A DNA stretch of 64,000 bases from Streptomyces musisoli (lineage in GTDB: Bacteria > Actinomycetota > Actinomycetes > Streptomycetales > Streptomycetaceae), in contig NZ_JAERRH010000023.1 of NCBI RefSeq assembly GCF_016741855.1, forward strand, positions 1-64,000. Direction: 5' to 3'. A program made the position numbers and the translations under genes. The notes beneath the pieces are model-generated. The model worked only from the letters and a program-made list of their open reading frames with translations, made no database searches and was not told the DNA's origin. Positions 28,385-36,450 of this stretch are shown here, piece after piece. Each line of letters begins with the position of its first letter. Position 1 is the stretch's first letter.

Positions 28385-29200
28385 ATGGCCACGCTGGACG
28401 GACGTCCCGTACTGACTCGCAAGCAGCTTGCCGGCACGTACGAGCTCAGTCTCACCCACCTGGAGAGGCTGTACCGGGAGCGCGAGGCCAACGGCCACCC
28501 CGAGGCCGCAGGCACGATCAACCGCGCGCTGGTCTGGTACGCCGCTGACTGGCACCAGTGGTACCAGCGCCATACCGATGTCTCTGGGCTGGAGAGCCGG
28601 GCTGACTTGCACGACCGCACGGGCCTGGGCCTGAGCACCCTCCAACTGCTTTGGCGGGACAGGAAATCCAACGGGCACCCCGAGCCGGAGAAGACCATCG
28701 GAAACACCATGTACTGGAACCCGAAGACCTGGGACACCTGGTACGAGGGCTACAAGGCAGATCAGCAGTGGCGCACGAACGTCGACCTCAGCGGAAACGC
28801 TGAGGACCTGATCTCGCTGTCCGAGGCCGCCCGGGTCTTGGGCATGGAACCGACCAGCATCACCAAATACCCAGTGAGGCCGCCGAAGTACTGGCCGGCA
28901 CCAGCCGAGGAAACGACGACGGACAAGGGCTTCGTCAAGCGAAAGTACCGGCGCGGCGACATCTGGACGTACGCCGAGCGCCGAGAGCGTGGAGGCGGCC
29001 GCCCAGCCGGAACGACCAAGACGGATCGCCGCTACCCGTACGACGGCGATCCCCGCCTGGACCAGGCCCGCGCCGTGGTCAAGGCAAACCCCGAAACTCC
29101 TGCAGCCCAACTCGCCGGCCAGTTGGCCCACGAGCACGGCGGCACCGCTGGCACCTGGTCCCACATCGTCCGCAGCGCGCGACAGCACCCCGAGGACTGA
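28385..29200 (+). CDS. DNA-binding protein with repeated excisionase-like HTH modules
   Basis: The start at ATG 28385 has GGAGGA at good spacing; an earlier in-frame ATG at 28334 lacks one. The 271-residue product contains an internal duplication. Module 1 is VLTRKQLAGTYELSLTHLER with EREANGHPEA and ADWHQWY. Module 2 is HDRTGLGLSTLQLLWRDRKS with NGHPEPEKT and KTWDTWY. A third HTH follows at ISLSEAARVLGMEPTSITKY. Such MerR/excisionase-like winged helices bind DNA at repeated sites. The C-terminal 60 residues are basic (RRERGGGRPAGTTKTDRR). A plasmid or prophage control role is inferred. A strong terminator follows. Confidence 0.65.
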   Translation: MATLDGRPVLTRKQLAGTYELSLTHLERLYREREANGHPEAAGTINRALVWYAADWHQWYQRHTDVSGLESRADLHDRTGLGLSTLQLLWRDRKSNGHPEPEKTIGNTMYWNPKTWDTWYEGYKADQQWRTNVDLSGNAEDLISLSEAARVLGMEPTSITKYPVRPPKYWPAPAEETTTDKGFVKRKYRRGDIWTYAERRERGGGRPAGTTKTDRRYPYDGDPRLDQARAVVKANPETPAAQLAGQLAHEHGGTAGTWSHIVRSARQHPED

Positions 29201-29213
29201 CCCGCTGCGATCA

Positions 29214-29250
29214 GCAGAGGGGGTGCTTACGGCGTAAGCACCCCCTCTGC
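29214..29250 (+). terminator. Perfect 17-bp stem terminator
   Basis: GCAGAGGGGGTGCTTAC (29214-29230) is exactly complementary to 29234-29250, with a 3-base loop (GGC) and TTCTGT after it. It lies 13 bases past the stop of the HTH-repeat gene, so it ends that transcript. Confidence 0.85.
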
Positions 29251-29258
29251 TTCTGTAT

Positions 29259-29302
29259 CGGCCCTACTCTCCCGAAGCTACGGCGAAGTGACAAGTAACT
29301 CT
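29259..29302 (+). repeat. Left terminal inverted repeat of the Tn3 element
   Basis: Begins CGGCCCTACTCTCCCGAAGC and continues with TACGGCGAAGTGACAAGTA. It differs from the right end at only three positions over about 44 bases. Confidence 0.85.
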
Positions 29303-29308
29303 TGGTAA

Positions 29309-30316
29309 TCAGAGTGACGCTCGGTCAGGGATAGCGGGGCGGGGTCCGGGCACTTCACCGGCCTGGAGGGCGGCGAAGTCGGCGTGAGCCTGTTCGACGG
29401 CTTCCGGGTACGCCTCTCGCTTGGCGTGCTCGGCGAGTGCCCGGTAGATGCTGGCGACGGAGGGGCTTTGGCCCTTGCGCTTGCCGGTGGGGATGATCAG
29501 GTCGGACTGGATCTGCTCGACGGACTCGCCGCCCGCCCGGCGGCGGAGCACGGTATGCAGCATGTCGTCGGTGATGACGGGCGGCCGGCCGCCGTGCTTG
29601 CCTTTTCGCGCCGCGGTGTCGAGCCCTTCGAGCGTGGACTCACGGATGTTCTCCCGCTCGGTCTCCGCCATCGCGGCGAAGAACGCGAACAGTAGCTTCC
29701 CCGGGCCGGTGGGGTCGTAGATGCCGGGCAGGGGCCCGGCGAGCATCTCCAGGACCAGGCCGTGGGCGGTGAGGTGGTCGGCCAGAGCGGTGAGTTCGGC
29801 GGCATCGCGGCCGAGCCGCTTCATCTCGTACACGGTGAAGATGACCCGGCAGTGCGGGGCGTGCGCCTTGACCTCCCGCGCCGTCCTCAGTGCCTCCTCG
29901 AACTTCGGCCGGACCCGGACCCGGGTGCTGATCTTCTCGCTGAAGATCTTGTCTCTCGGGATGCCGTGCCCGGCGAGTGCGTCGAGCTGGGAGTCGAGTT
30001 CCTGGCCGAGGGTCGAGCAGCGGGCGTAGCCGATGCGGATGTCCGCGCTCGGCAGGTCCGGGTCGATCGGCGCCGGCGGCGGGGTGCCTGGCCGCCAGGG
30101 CCGGGCTGGGCCGCGGTCGGCCGGGGTGGGCACTCGCAGCGCTTTCTTCAGCCGGGGCACCATGGTGAAGCGGCGGGTGTGGTAGGCGGAGGCGACCGCG
30201 CCGCCGCGCGAGCGGCAGGGTGAGCCGGGCTGGGCGTCACACTTCGGACAGGCGTGCTGTTCGACGTCGTCGGCGTCCGACCGGTCGGCCGGGGAAGGGT
30301 GCTGAAGGTCCGTCAT
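29309..30316 (-). CDS. tnpR: Serine recombinase (Tn3-type resolvase) with N-terminal zinc finger
   Basis: Starting at ATG 30316 the product is 335 residues. Residues 20-50 form a zinc-finger-like segment (ACPKCDAQPGSPCRSRGG with a later YHTRRF), a fusion common in actinobacterial resolvases. The catalytic domain starts at IGYARCSTLGQELDSQLDAL with the nucleophilic Ser, continues VYEMKRLGRDAAELTALADH, and has AAMAETERENIRESTLEGLD before the DNA-binding end. It is full length. The same frame is open through the upstream tnpA remnant, so a read-through fusion is possible. The res site should lie at about 30317-30450. Confidence 0.85.
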   Translation of the reverse strand: MTDLQHPSPADRSDADDVEQHACPKCDAQPGSPCRSRGGAVASAYHTRRFTMVPRLKKALRVPTPADRGPARPWRPGTPPPAPIDPDLPSADIRIGYARCSTLGQELDSQLDALAGHGIPRDKIFSEKISTRVRVRPKFEEALRTAREVKAHAPHCRVIFTVYEMKRLGRDAAELTALADHLTAHGLVLEMLAGPLPGIYDPTGPGKLLFAFFAAMAETERENIRESTLEGLDTAARKGKHGGRPPVITDDMLHTVLRRRAGGESVEQIQSDLIIPTGKRKGQSPSVASIYRALAEHAKREAYPEAVEQAHADFAALQAGEVPGPRPAIPDRASL

Positions 30317-30448
30317 GGGCCCGGATTTTCGCACAATGCAAGTCTCAGAAGGGTGTCTGTCCCGCTTCTGAGTGAGAACGGGTTCTGCGAGCGGATCCAG
30401 GGCCGGCTGGGGCTCGGCGGCCGATTGTTGATCTTGCTCGCGCAAAGG

Positions 30449-31186
30449 AAAGGCCGCGACCAGCTTCTCCGACACGTCCGCGAACAGCTCCGGCGGAAGC
30501 TGGAGCCCGCGCACCCGCTGGAGCTTGTTCACCTCCGCCAGCAGGCTGTCCAGCCCCAACGCGCCCGGGTCCGCCTTCAGCTCGGTGAAGAACGTGCCCC
30601 CGCCGCCCGCGCTCTCCTCGTCCGCGCCGGCATCCTCGGCAATCAGGTCGTCCAGCCGGGACCGGGTCGCCGCCGACAGCCGGCCCACAGTGGCCGCGCA
30701 GAACCGCTCCTCGAAGGTGCTGACCCCCTTGCCCACCAGCCGGGCGATCTGTCCTGGCGCCGGCGGCTCCAGCCGGTCCTTGCGGCAGCGGACCACCACC
30801 GCCTCCGCCAGCCGGTCCCGGTTCAGCTCCACCCCGCACAGCTCGACCGCCAGCCACTCAGCGAGCTGGGCCTGGTCCTCCTCGGAGCACTCACGGAAGC
30901 CGAACGCGCCCCGGATCTCCATCCGGTGCCGCTTGATCGCCCGCCCCGACCAGTCGTACGCGGCCCATTCCTCCGCCGCCACCTGCACCTGCTGAGATAC
31001 GTATGACACCGCCGGCACCGGGATTTCCCCGGTGTCCTCCGGGAACCGGGCCTCCACCTCGAAGAACTTCAGCAACAGCGCAAACCCCAACCGGTTCGCC
31101 CCCGACTTGTTCCGCAGCCGCTCCTGGTCCTCCTCCAGTAGCGTCCAGACCTCGATCAGGTCCTCCGGCTCCCACTCCTGCCGCAC
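30449..31186 (-). pseudogene. tnpA: Tn3-family transposase, N-terminal quarter only
   Basis: The frame starts at GTG 31186 after GGAGGGAG. It reads RQEWEPEDLIEVWTLLEEDQ, GANRLGFALLLKFFEVEARF, WSGRAIKRHRMEIRGAFGFR, the DUF4158 N-terminal DNA-binding region of Tn3-family transposases. Homology stops near residue 246 (KLVAAF); family members are about 1000 residues with a C-terminal DDE site. After the deletion junction the frame continues without a stop into the resolvase gene. Confidence 0.85.
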
Positions 31187-31293
31187 CCAGCGCTCCCTCC
31201 GGTCGCCATGACCGGACCAACCTCGCCGAGCACGGCCCCCAATGAGCCCAGAAGATCAAAAACCCTGACAAGCACACCCCAGATCAGCTACAG

Positions 31294-31337
31294 AGAGCTA
31301 CTTGTCACTTCGCCGTAGCTTCGGGAGAACAGGGCCG
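31294..31337 (-). repeat. Right terminal inverted repeat of the Tn3 element
   Basis: Read on the minus strand it begins CGGCCCTGTTCTCCCGAAGC and continues TACGGCGAAGTGACAAGTA, matching the left end. Confidence 0.85.
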
Positions 31338-31339
31338 TC

Positions 31340-32050
31340 ACCGGCCGCACCGCCCACGGGCTGCAGCTGGACCGCAAGGTCGCCTCCCGCGCCCGGTACG
31401 TGCTCAAGGCCAAGGTGAAGGAGATGGAGAAGACCGAGGAGACCCGCGGCCGGGGCCCGGCCCCCGCCCTGCTCGTGCCCCAGCTGCGCGCCGCCGTCCA
31501 GGCCGCCCCCAAGAACCGGCTGGGCATCCGCAACCGGGCCATCGTGCTGCTGCACTTCGCCCTCACCGCCCGCGAGCACCAGGTCGCCTACCTCCGGCTG
31601 CGCCACATCGTGGAGGTCGAGCACGGCCTGGAGGTCGACATCCGGGTCTCCAAGATCAAGCCCCGCAAGGTCAAGGTGCCCTACGGGTCCAGGCCCTCGA
31701 CCTGCCCCGTGCGCGCGTGGCGCACCTGGAAGGCCGCCGCCAACCTCACCGACCCCGACGACTTCGCCTTCAAGCCGCTGCACAACCGCTGGCACACCCC
31801 GCTGGCCGGCGGACTCGACCCCGAGACCATCGGCACCATCACCACCGAGCTGGCTGCCCGCGCCGAGCTGCTGCAGCGCTACACCGGCCACTCCCCCCGC
31901 CGCGGCGCCGCCGAGGAGTCCCGCCGCGCCGGCAACGACCGCAAGGTCATCGCCAAGCAGGGCGGATGGGTGGAGAACTCCGCCGCCATGGAGGGCTACT
32001 TCGAGGCCGGCGAGGGCTGGGAGGAGAACGCCATGATCGGCGTGCTGTGA
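31340..32050 (+). pseudogene. Tyrosine recombinase/integrase, 5'-truncated
   Basis: The frame is open from the Tn3 right end and ends at 32050. It shows the catalytic half: first Arg in NRAIVLLHFALTAREHQVAY, a middle region (VSKIKPRKVKVPYG), the box 2 phrase LQRYTGHSPRRGAAEESRRA with H..R, then KQGGWVENSAAMEGYFEAGE carrying the Tyr nucleophile. The SAM-like N-terminal domain is missing, removed at the transposon boundary; no left-hand half is seen at 29200. A GTG at 31400 could start a 216-residue product, but it would be catalytically doubtful. It probably served a plasmid or integrative element. Confidence 0.75.
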
Positions 32051-32475
32051 GGCGAGGGGGCTCCGTCATGCGCCGCCACCGCGCTCTGCACGGGGTGCTG
32101 TGACCTGGGCCACAGGAGCACGCTTATGTCATTTCCCTACCCCATCGAGGGGGTGTGTGATCGGCATCACAGCGCCCGAACAGGCCGTTTCCGGTTTCGG
32201 CAGCGACGGGCTTCGAGGGTGACCGCTGTCCGATCTGGCGTTTTCGGAGGAGGCGATGTCACGTCAGCCTGCCGGGTCGTCCGGGATCCGACAGAGCCTC
32301 CCGCTACAGTTAACACGCCTGCTCTGACGCGTAATTGAGAACCATGGCCTGACCAGGCAGAGAAAAGCGGGTCAGGCGAAACGCGAAGGTTGCACGCCAG
32401 CGGCAGCGGTGTCCGGTGGCTTGACATGTGCATGATCGTGCACGGGTCCGTGGATAACGGGCCTGGCCCCCTGCA

Positions 32476-32510
32476 GGGCCGTGGCCAGCGTCGTCGGCGC
32501 CGACGACGCC
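32476..32510 (+). repeat. Left copy of a 35-bp inverted repeat with 22-bp palindrome
   Basis: GGGCCGTGGCCAGC followed by the self-complementary core GTCGTCGGCGCCGACGAC. The reverse complement recurs at 32954-32989 with one mismatch. The core alone appears a third time, shortened, at 33025-33043. Confidence 0.8.
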
Positions 32511-32827
32511 CGTCGCCGGGAGGCAATTGACTCAGTTGCCCGAGCCGTCGCGGCCCAGCTCTGAGGCAACCAACGACCTTGACCCGGTCACCCCGCGATC
32601 AGCCGTATACGGCCCCCGGGCGCGGTCGTCGACGGCCCGTCTACAGACGTATACGCCCCGTCGATTCGACGCTGCGACCGGGGCCACCGTCATGGGCGCC
32701 CGTCCACCAGAACCCCGACCAGCCCCAGGTCATCCAGGGTCTACGTCGCGTGCACCGCTGTATACGCCACATCTACCGGGCACCACGGGCGGCCCGTCAC
32801 CCTGGCCCAGGAGCGAGGGGCTCACCG

Positions 32828-32916
32828 CCGGTCAAGTTGCCTCGCTTGACCGGCTCAACCACGCAGTTGACCGGCAACCGTGGATCACGGGCCAGGCAAC
32901 CCGCGCACTTGACCGG
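32828..32916. repeat. Iteron-like TTGACCGG boxes
   Basis: One inverted (CCGGTCAAG, 32828) and three direct copies (CTTGACCGG 32845, GTTGACCGG 32866, CTTGACCGG 32908) lie within 90 bases. They could be binding sites for a replication or partition protein. Confidence 0.5.
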
Positions 32917-32953
32917 CGACCGCAGCATGCACAGCCGGCGTGCCCGACGACGG

Positions 32954-32989
32954 GGCGTCGTCGGCGCCGACGACGCTGGCCACGGTCCC
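32954..32989 (-). repeat. Right copy of the 35-bp inverted repeat
   Basis: GTCGTCGGCGCCGACGAC core followed by GCTGGCCACGGTCCC, inverted relative to the copy at 32476. The two bound 443 bases of non-coding DNA. Confidence 0.8.
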
Positions 32990-33283
32990 GGCGGGGGCCA
33001 GGCCCATTACCCGGCTCGGACAAGCCGTCGGCGCCGACGACGCTGACAACATTGCACTGAAAAGAGAACCACCCAAACTGGGATTTCGAAAACCGAGGAA
33101 CCTAAACGGCATCCGACCAAATCGAATTGGCGGCGGAGTCGCGAAATCCGGGGCGGGCCAAATGGAAGGCGACCGCGAAATGGTGGACCCGGAATCATAA
33201 TTTAGACCGGCCGACGAAATTTGCATCATCCGTGGTACTCTGTGCCAAGCACGGCCTAGGCCGTTGCACCAACGTCCACATGA

Positions 33284-33380
33284 GTGAGCCCCACGCCTGC
33301 CGACAGCAAGAACGTGGGGCTCGTACCTCAACGGTGTCGGACGACCGATGGGCCCACCCTTCGCGAGAGGGTCGGGCCCA
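33284..33380 (+). terminator. Two successive hairpins
   Basis: GAGCCCCAC (33286) pairs with GTGGGGCTC (33314), and GATGGGCCC...CCCT (33348) pairs with AGGGTCGGGCCCATC (33366), followed by AACTTCTTT. The second is a good terminator facing right, although no gene is called just upstream; it may also end the leftward small genes that finish at 33401. Confidence 0.5.
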
Positions 33381-33400
33381 TCAACTTCTTTAGCCGCAGG

Positions 33401-33532
33401 TCACCAGTCCTTCCGGCCGTAGTAGACGGCCTGGAGGACGGCCCCCACGAACCGGACCACATCCGTGGCCCGACGAAGAAGCTTCGCCCACACCGGCCCC
33501 TCGTCCCCTGGGGACGTCGTTCCGGTGATCAC
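33401..33532 (-). CDS. 43-residue unknown protein with strong ribosome site
   Basis: A GTG at 33532 lies 7 bases after GAGAGGAGG, the best ribosome site in the area. The product (ITGTTSPGDEGPVWAKLLRR, then ATDVVRFVGAVLQAVYYGRK, ending DW) has an amphipathic middle and no known motif. The ribosome site overlaps the stop of the upstream hydrophobic ORF (33536), so the two may be translationally coupled. Such pairs occur in plasmid spread or small toxin loci, but no function can be given. Confidence 0.5.
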   Translation of the reverse strand: MITGTTSPGDEGPVWAKLLRRATDVVRFVGAVLQAVYYGRKDW

Positions 33533-33535
33533 ACC

Positions 33536-33766
33536 TCACCTCCTCTCACTGGGTAGCCCAGCTGGAGGCCACCCAGGCAGCCGAGGAGGTATTGCCAGAA
33601 CAATACCACCTAAGACAGTGGCCACGATGGCCACGAGCCCCTTTAGTGCGGGGAAATGATGGACGTCGGACGCGAAAAACCGCAAGGCTCCGTATCTACC
33701 CTGGAAGCCGCCCCCGGATATGTAGCTACACGCTCTTGGAAACCCGCAGGCCAGAAGCCTCAGCAT
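33536..33766 (-). CDS. Small hydrophobic ORF upstream of the 43-residue gene
   Basis: The frame ends with one clear membrane helix (GLVAIVATVLGGIVLAIPPR) and a short Pro-rich tail (LPGWPPAGLPSERR). Where it starts is unclear: ATG 33766 has no ribosome site, and GTG within GGGGCTCGTGGCC is very close to AAAGGGG. It is lower in GC than its surroundings. Coupling to the next ORF supports it being real. Confidence 0.35.
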   Translation of the reverse strand: MLRLLACGFPRACSYISGGGFQGRYGALRFFASDVHHFPALKGLVAIVATVLGGIVLAIPPRLPGWPPAGLPSERR

Positions 33767-33888
33767 CCAAAATCGAGCAGTACGGGACGTGCTCTAGACG
33801 TTCCACGCGGAACAGCACGTCGCCCTCGCCTACGTCGGATCCAGCACCCTCCACCCCGCCCTTGGTCGGAGGCCGGCGCGGGCAGGAC

Positions 33889-34106
33889 CCCCGACGGGGG
33901 GCCGCAGTGGTTCAGTTGGGCGTCCCGGTCGACCGGTACGGTAGGGGCATCTCGCCACCCCGACCCGCCGCCCGGGAGGTAGGGAACGCGCTGCGATACG
34001 CGACCCGCAGACCCGGATGCGGCCACCAGTACGCCCGGGTCACCATCGCGGTCGAGCCGTCGAGATCCACCAGCACCTGATAGGCGACCCGGCCGTCTGC
34101 CCAGTC
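33889..34106. repeat. 218-bp direct repeat, copy 1
   Basis: Starts CCCCGACGGGGGGCCGCAGT and ends CCAGTC. It is almost identical to 35136-35353, with only a few base changes (for example GGTAGG/GGCAGG and GGCGACC/GGTGACC). The copies flank 1.03 kb that includes the gene at 34470. Confidence 0.9.
33912..34106 (-). pseudogene. 3' fragment of the 35159-35509 gene
   Basis: This repeat copy carries only the last 60 or so codons (YQVLVDLDGSTAMVTRAYWW, PHPGLRVAYRSAFPTSRAAG) of the gene complete at 35159-35509. Homology stops at 34106, and the upstream half is absent. Confidence 0.75.
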
Positions 34107-34469
34107 GGGATGCCGGTAAGAACACTGTCACCAGCCGCAAACGGCGGGCCTTACGTGCGGCGACAAGCAGCGGGGTCGCGTTCCACGACGTGCTGGGCCG
34201 ACCGCGTCGACTCCAGGACGGGCGTACCGCTTCAGCGGAAAGAGGCGTGGTGGGAGCGGGCCAGCAACATCGGACGTACCGTCCTCGGCATTCGGGTGTG
34301 AGCAGATGGGTAGGCTGCTCCTGGCAGATAGCGCCTGCCCGCTCCGAGTCATGGTGGCCCACGTCCGCCGTGGCGGCGAAGACAAGGTTCTCCGAATCGC
34401 GCCCAGCACTTCCGCCAGGTCATCAGACATCCGTGCGGGGAACGTGGGCAGCCCTGCGAGGAGCACCCG

Positions 34470-34931
34470 ATGACCCAGAACCACCGTCAGAAGTTGTGGA
34501 TTCGCGCTTACCAGGCCGCCACCGGTACGACGTACTTGAACGCTCGCCGCCGCCAGCTCAACTGGCCGACCCTGGCCGAAGTGATGGAGGAGCACGAGAG
34601 GCTCGGCAACTTCGGCATCGGCATCTTCAGCTCCCCTCGCCTGGCTGCCGAGCAGCGGCGCGCCGAACTCGCCGTCGAACGCGAGAACCTGCGGCGCAAT
34701 GAGGACCTGGCCATGGAGACGGCCCTGTGGCTGCGCGACAACATCATGCCGATCAAGACGCCCACCGCCGGCAGCTACGGTGTGAAGCACTTGATCGAGC
34801 GGGCAACTGGTGACTACCTGCCCAACGGAGTGCTCATCGCCTCCGCGTTCATCGTCGGGTACCCCTTCAGGTACGACCAGCCGAACGTGCGGTTGGGCAT
34901 GAGCCGGCGGGACCTGAACAAGCTGAGGTGA
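34470..34931 (+). CDS. Unknown 153-residue protein
   Basis: ATG 34470 has GAGGAG at good spacing. The protein is helical and charged in the middle (PRLAAEQRRAELAVERENLR) and ends YLPNGVLIASAFIVGYPFRY, DQPNVRLGMSRRDLNKLR. The HLIERATGDYLPNG segment looks like a conserved helix, but I do not recognise a family. It lies between the two 218-bp direct repeats, so it may be a passenger of that duplication. Coding evidence is good. Confidence 0.6.
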   Translation: MTQNHRQKLWIRAYQAATGTTYLNARRRQLNWPTLAEVMEEHERLGNFGIGIFSSPRLAAEQRRAELAVERENLRRNEDLAMETALWLRDNIMPIKTPTAGSYGVKHLIERATGDYLPNGVLIASAFIVGYPFRYDQPNVRLGMSRRDLNKLR

Positions 34932-35135
34932 GCTGGGCGCCGCCCTGCAGACCGGGCCCTCGGTCGTGTGCCGAGGGCCGGTCGTTCTCGGCTCCAAAGG
35001 GGTAGGGGTCACGGTCATCGATCGTCTTCTCGGGGCTTCACCCCGAGCAGCTGCACGCCCCTGGACTCACCCACATGGGTGACACCCCGACAAGATCATC
35101 TCTGATTGCGGCTGGTGACAGCGCTCTTACCGCCA
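34932..35135. other. Intergenic
   Basis: Contains a GC hairpin just after the gene (GGGCCCTCGGTCGTGTGCCGAGGGCC at about 34962), a probable terminator for the gene at 34470, and then GC-moderate DNA up to repeat copy 2. Confidence 0.45.
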
Positions 35136-35353
35136 CCCCGACGGGGGGCCGCAGTGGTTCAGTTGGGCGTCCCGGTCGACCGGTACGGTAGGGGCATCTC
35201 GCCACCCCGACCCGCCGCCCGGGAGGCAGGGAACGCGCTGCGATACGCGACCCGCAGACCCGGATGCGGCCACCAGTACGCCCGGGTCACCATCGCGGTC
35301 GAGCCGTCGAGATCCACCAGCACCTGATAGGTGACCCGGCCGTCCGTCCAGTC
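35136..35353. repeat. 218-bp direct repeat, copy 2
   Basis: Partner of 33889-34106. This copy holds the 3' part of an intact gene (35159-35509), so it is likely the source copy. Confidence 0.9.
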
Positions 35354-35509
35354 CTGCCGGGCCCGGACCGTGGCCCACCGCCACCGGCCCCGCGACCTCA
35401 GCCACAGCACCGGCGGATCCGCCAGCGGCCAGGTCCACACGATCGGGGCCGGCCCATCCTCTGAGCGCCACGGCCGCGCCTCGACCGGCTCCGGAAATTC
35501 ATCGTTCAC
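35159..35509 (-). CDS. Unknown 116-residue Streptomyces protein
   Basis: Starts at ATG 35509 (NDEFPEPVEARPWRSEDGPA) and contains many Trp/Arg residues (VLWLRSRGRWRWATVRARQD). It ends MPLPYRSTGTPN. Its start is 5 bp from the stop of the zinc-ribbon gene upstream, so they form an operon. Part of it is duplicated at 33912. The family is not recognised. Confidence 0.65.
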   Translation of the reverse strand: MNDEFPEPVEARPWRSEDGPAPIVWTWPLADPPVLWLRSRGRWRWATVRARQDWTDGRVTYQVLVDLDGSTAMVTRAYWWPHPGLRVAYRSAFPASRAAGRGGEMPLPYRSTGTPN

Positions 35510-35514
35510 ATGTT

Positions 35515-35988
35515 CTATTTCAGGCCGGTGTCGCGTGGCTTCTTCTTGGGCTGGCTCTGCTGACGCCGCAGCTCACGGATGCGGTCCTGCTCCGCGAACA
35601 GCCTGCGGTTCTCCTCCTTGAGCGAGAGCCGCTTCGGGTTGGCCGCCCGCTCCTTCTGCTTGGCCGCCCGGCGCTCCGCTACGAGCGCCTGGGCCTTCCT
35701 CTCGCACTCCGAATGCACCGGCTTGCCCCGGGCAGGTCCCTGCTCCCGGCTCACCCACACCTTGCCCTCGATCGGTCCGCCGCACATCGCGCACACGGCC
35801 GGGCCCCGCCGCCGCGGCGCCAGCGCCGTCTTTCGTGCCGCCTTCGCCGCCCGGGTCTCCACCGAGCCGTCGGCCCGGGTCACCGTCACCGGAGACGCCG
35901 GCGACACGGTGTAGGAGCGCAGGTCGTCCGGAGTCGCCCGGTGCTGCTGCCCCTTCCTGCCCCCACGCACGGGGATCTTGCTGGTCAT
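35515..35988 (-). CDS. Basic protein with a zinc-binding CxxC motif
   Basis: From ATG 35988 the product is 157 residues (TSKIPVRGGRKGQQHRATPD). It has CAMCGGPIEGKVWV near residue 78 and a distal HSEC, which together can hold a zinc ion. A long Lys/Arg/Glu helix follows (ERRAAKQKERAANPKRLSLK), ending in KKKPRDTGLK. It looks nucleic-acid binding. It is in an operon with the gene at 35159. A longer frame to 36045 lacks a ribosome site. Confidence 0.6.
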   Translation of the reverse strand: MTSKIPVRGGRKGQQHRATPDDLRSYTVSPASPVTVTRADGSVETRAAKAARKTALAPRRRGPAVCAMCGGPIEGKVWVSREQGPARGKPVHSECERKAQALVAERRAAKQKERAANPKRLSLKEENRRLFAEQDRIRELRRQQSQPKKKPRDTGLK

Positions 35989-36013
35989 GAGCGGCAGCGT
36001 ACGGCAGACCCGG

Positions 36014-36450
36014 TCACCGGTGGATCTGCGCACACGGGGCACCATCCGCCCGGTTGAACTCGATGCACAACCACGCCCCGTTCGGGAAGTGCCGGCCGTT
36101 GAGCTTCCAGTCCACGTCCGAGAACTTCTGAATTCCGATGAGGGTACGGCCGCCTACTGGCTGCGATCCCACGGGATCGGGTACGACACCGTCGGCGTCG
36201 GCCGCGGGGCAGGCTTCTCCCAGCCGGGGAAGTGCACCGGGTACACGCCGGTCTGCTGCGGCCGGGGTAACCGCTCCCCCGACCCGGCGGCGCCGGCCGA
36301 CCCGCCGCTGCTGCCGAAGCCGACCACGGCCAGGGCGATCACGGCGAAGATGGTCAGCTCCCGCCGCGCCCCCGGGTACCACCGCGAATGCGCCCGCACC
36401 TTCGTGCCGTCCGCCCGCTCGTACTCCCGTACCTGCACCACGTCGTTCAT
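36014..36450 (-). pseudogene. Small membrane protein gene with probable frameshift
   Basis: ATG 36450 follows AGGGGAGGGG closely. The product begins NDVVQVREYERADGTKVRAH, has one membrane helix (LTIFAVIALAVVGFGSSGG) and continues GVYPVHFPGWEKPAPRPTPT before TAG at 36154. Immediately downstream the next frame carries protein-like sequence (TLIGIQKFSDVDWKLNGRHF, PNGAWLCIEFN) to a stop at 36014. Such outer domains usually belong to the same protein, so a one-base change near 36160 probably truncated it. The alternative is a genuine 98-residue protein. Confidence 0.5.

Larger units (their letters stand above)
29259..31337. mobile_element. Internally deleted Tn3-family element
   Basis: The element is bounded by near-identical inverted ends of about 44 bases and contains a complete resolvase gene and only the first quarter of a tnpA gene, both leftward. 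The tnpA start is 108 bases inside the right end, as in complete Tn3-family elements, so about 2.2 kb of tnpA was lost by internal deletion. No 5-bp target duplication is evident at the ends (TGTAT left, TCACC right), which suggests later rearrangement. It lies directly against the truncated 5' side of a tyrosine recombinase gene. Confidence 0.85.
32051..33344. other. 1.3-kb non-coding zone with long inverted repeats and iteron-like motifs
   Basis: No frame here looks like a gene. It holds the 35-bp inverted repeats and palindromes at 32476-33043, four TTGACCGG boxes at 32828-32916, and several GTATAC-containing motifs (32606, 32650, 32761). From 33045 the DNA becomes AT-richer. This resembles a replication or partition region more than ordinary intergenic DNA, but no known origin type is recognised. 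Confidence 0.5.

Noticed and set aside
32051..33344. Telomere-like chromosome end suggested by dense palindromes
   Set aside because: The palindromes lack the known Streptomyces end sequence pattern, and coding DNA continues on both sides.
33230..33380. Possible tRNA or structured RNA
   Set aside because: Hairpins are present, but no cloverleaf, T-loop (GGTTCGA-type) or known riboswitch core could be found.
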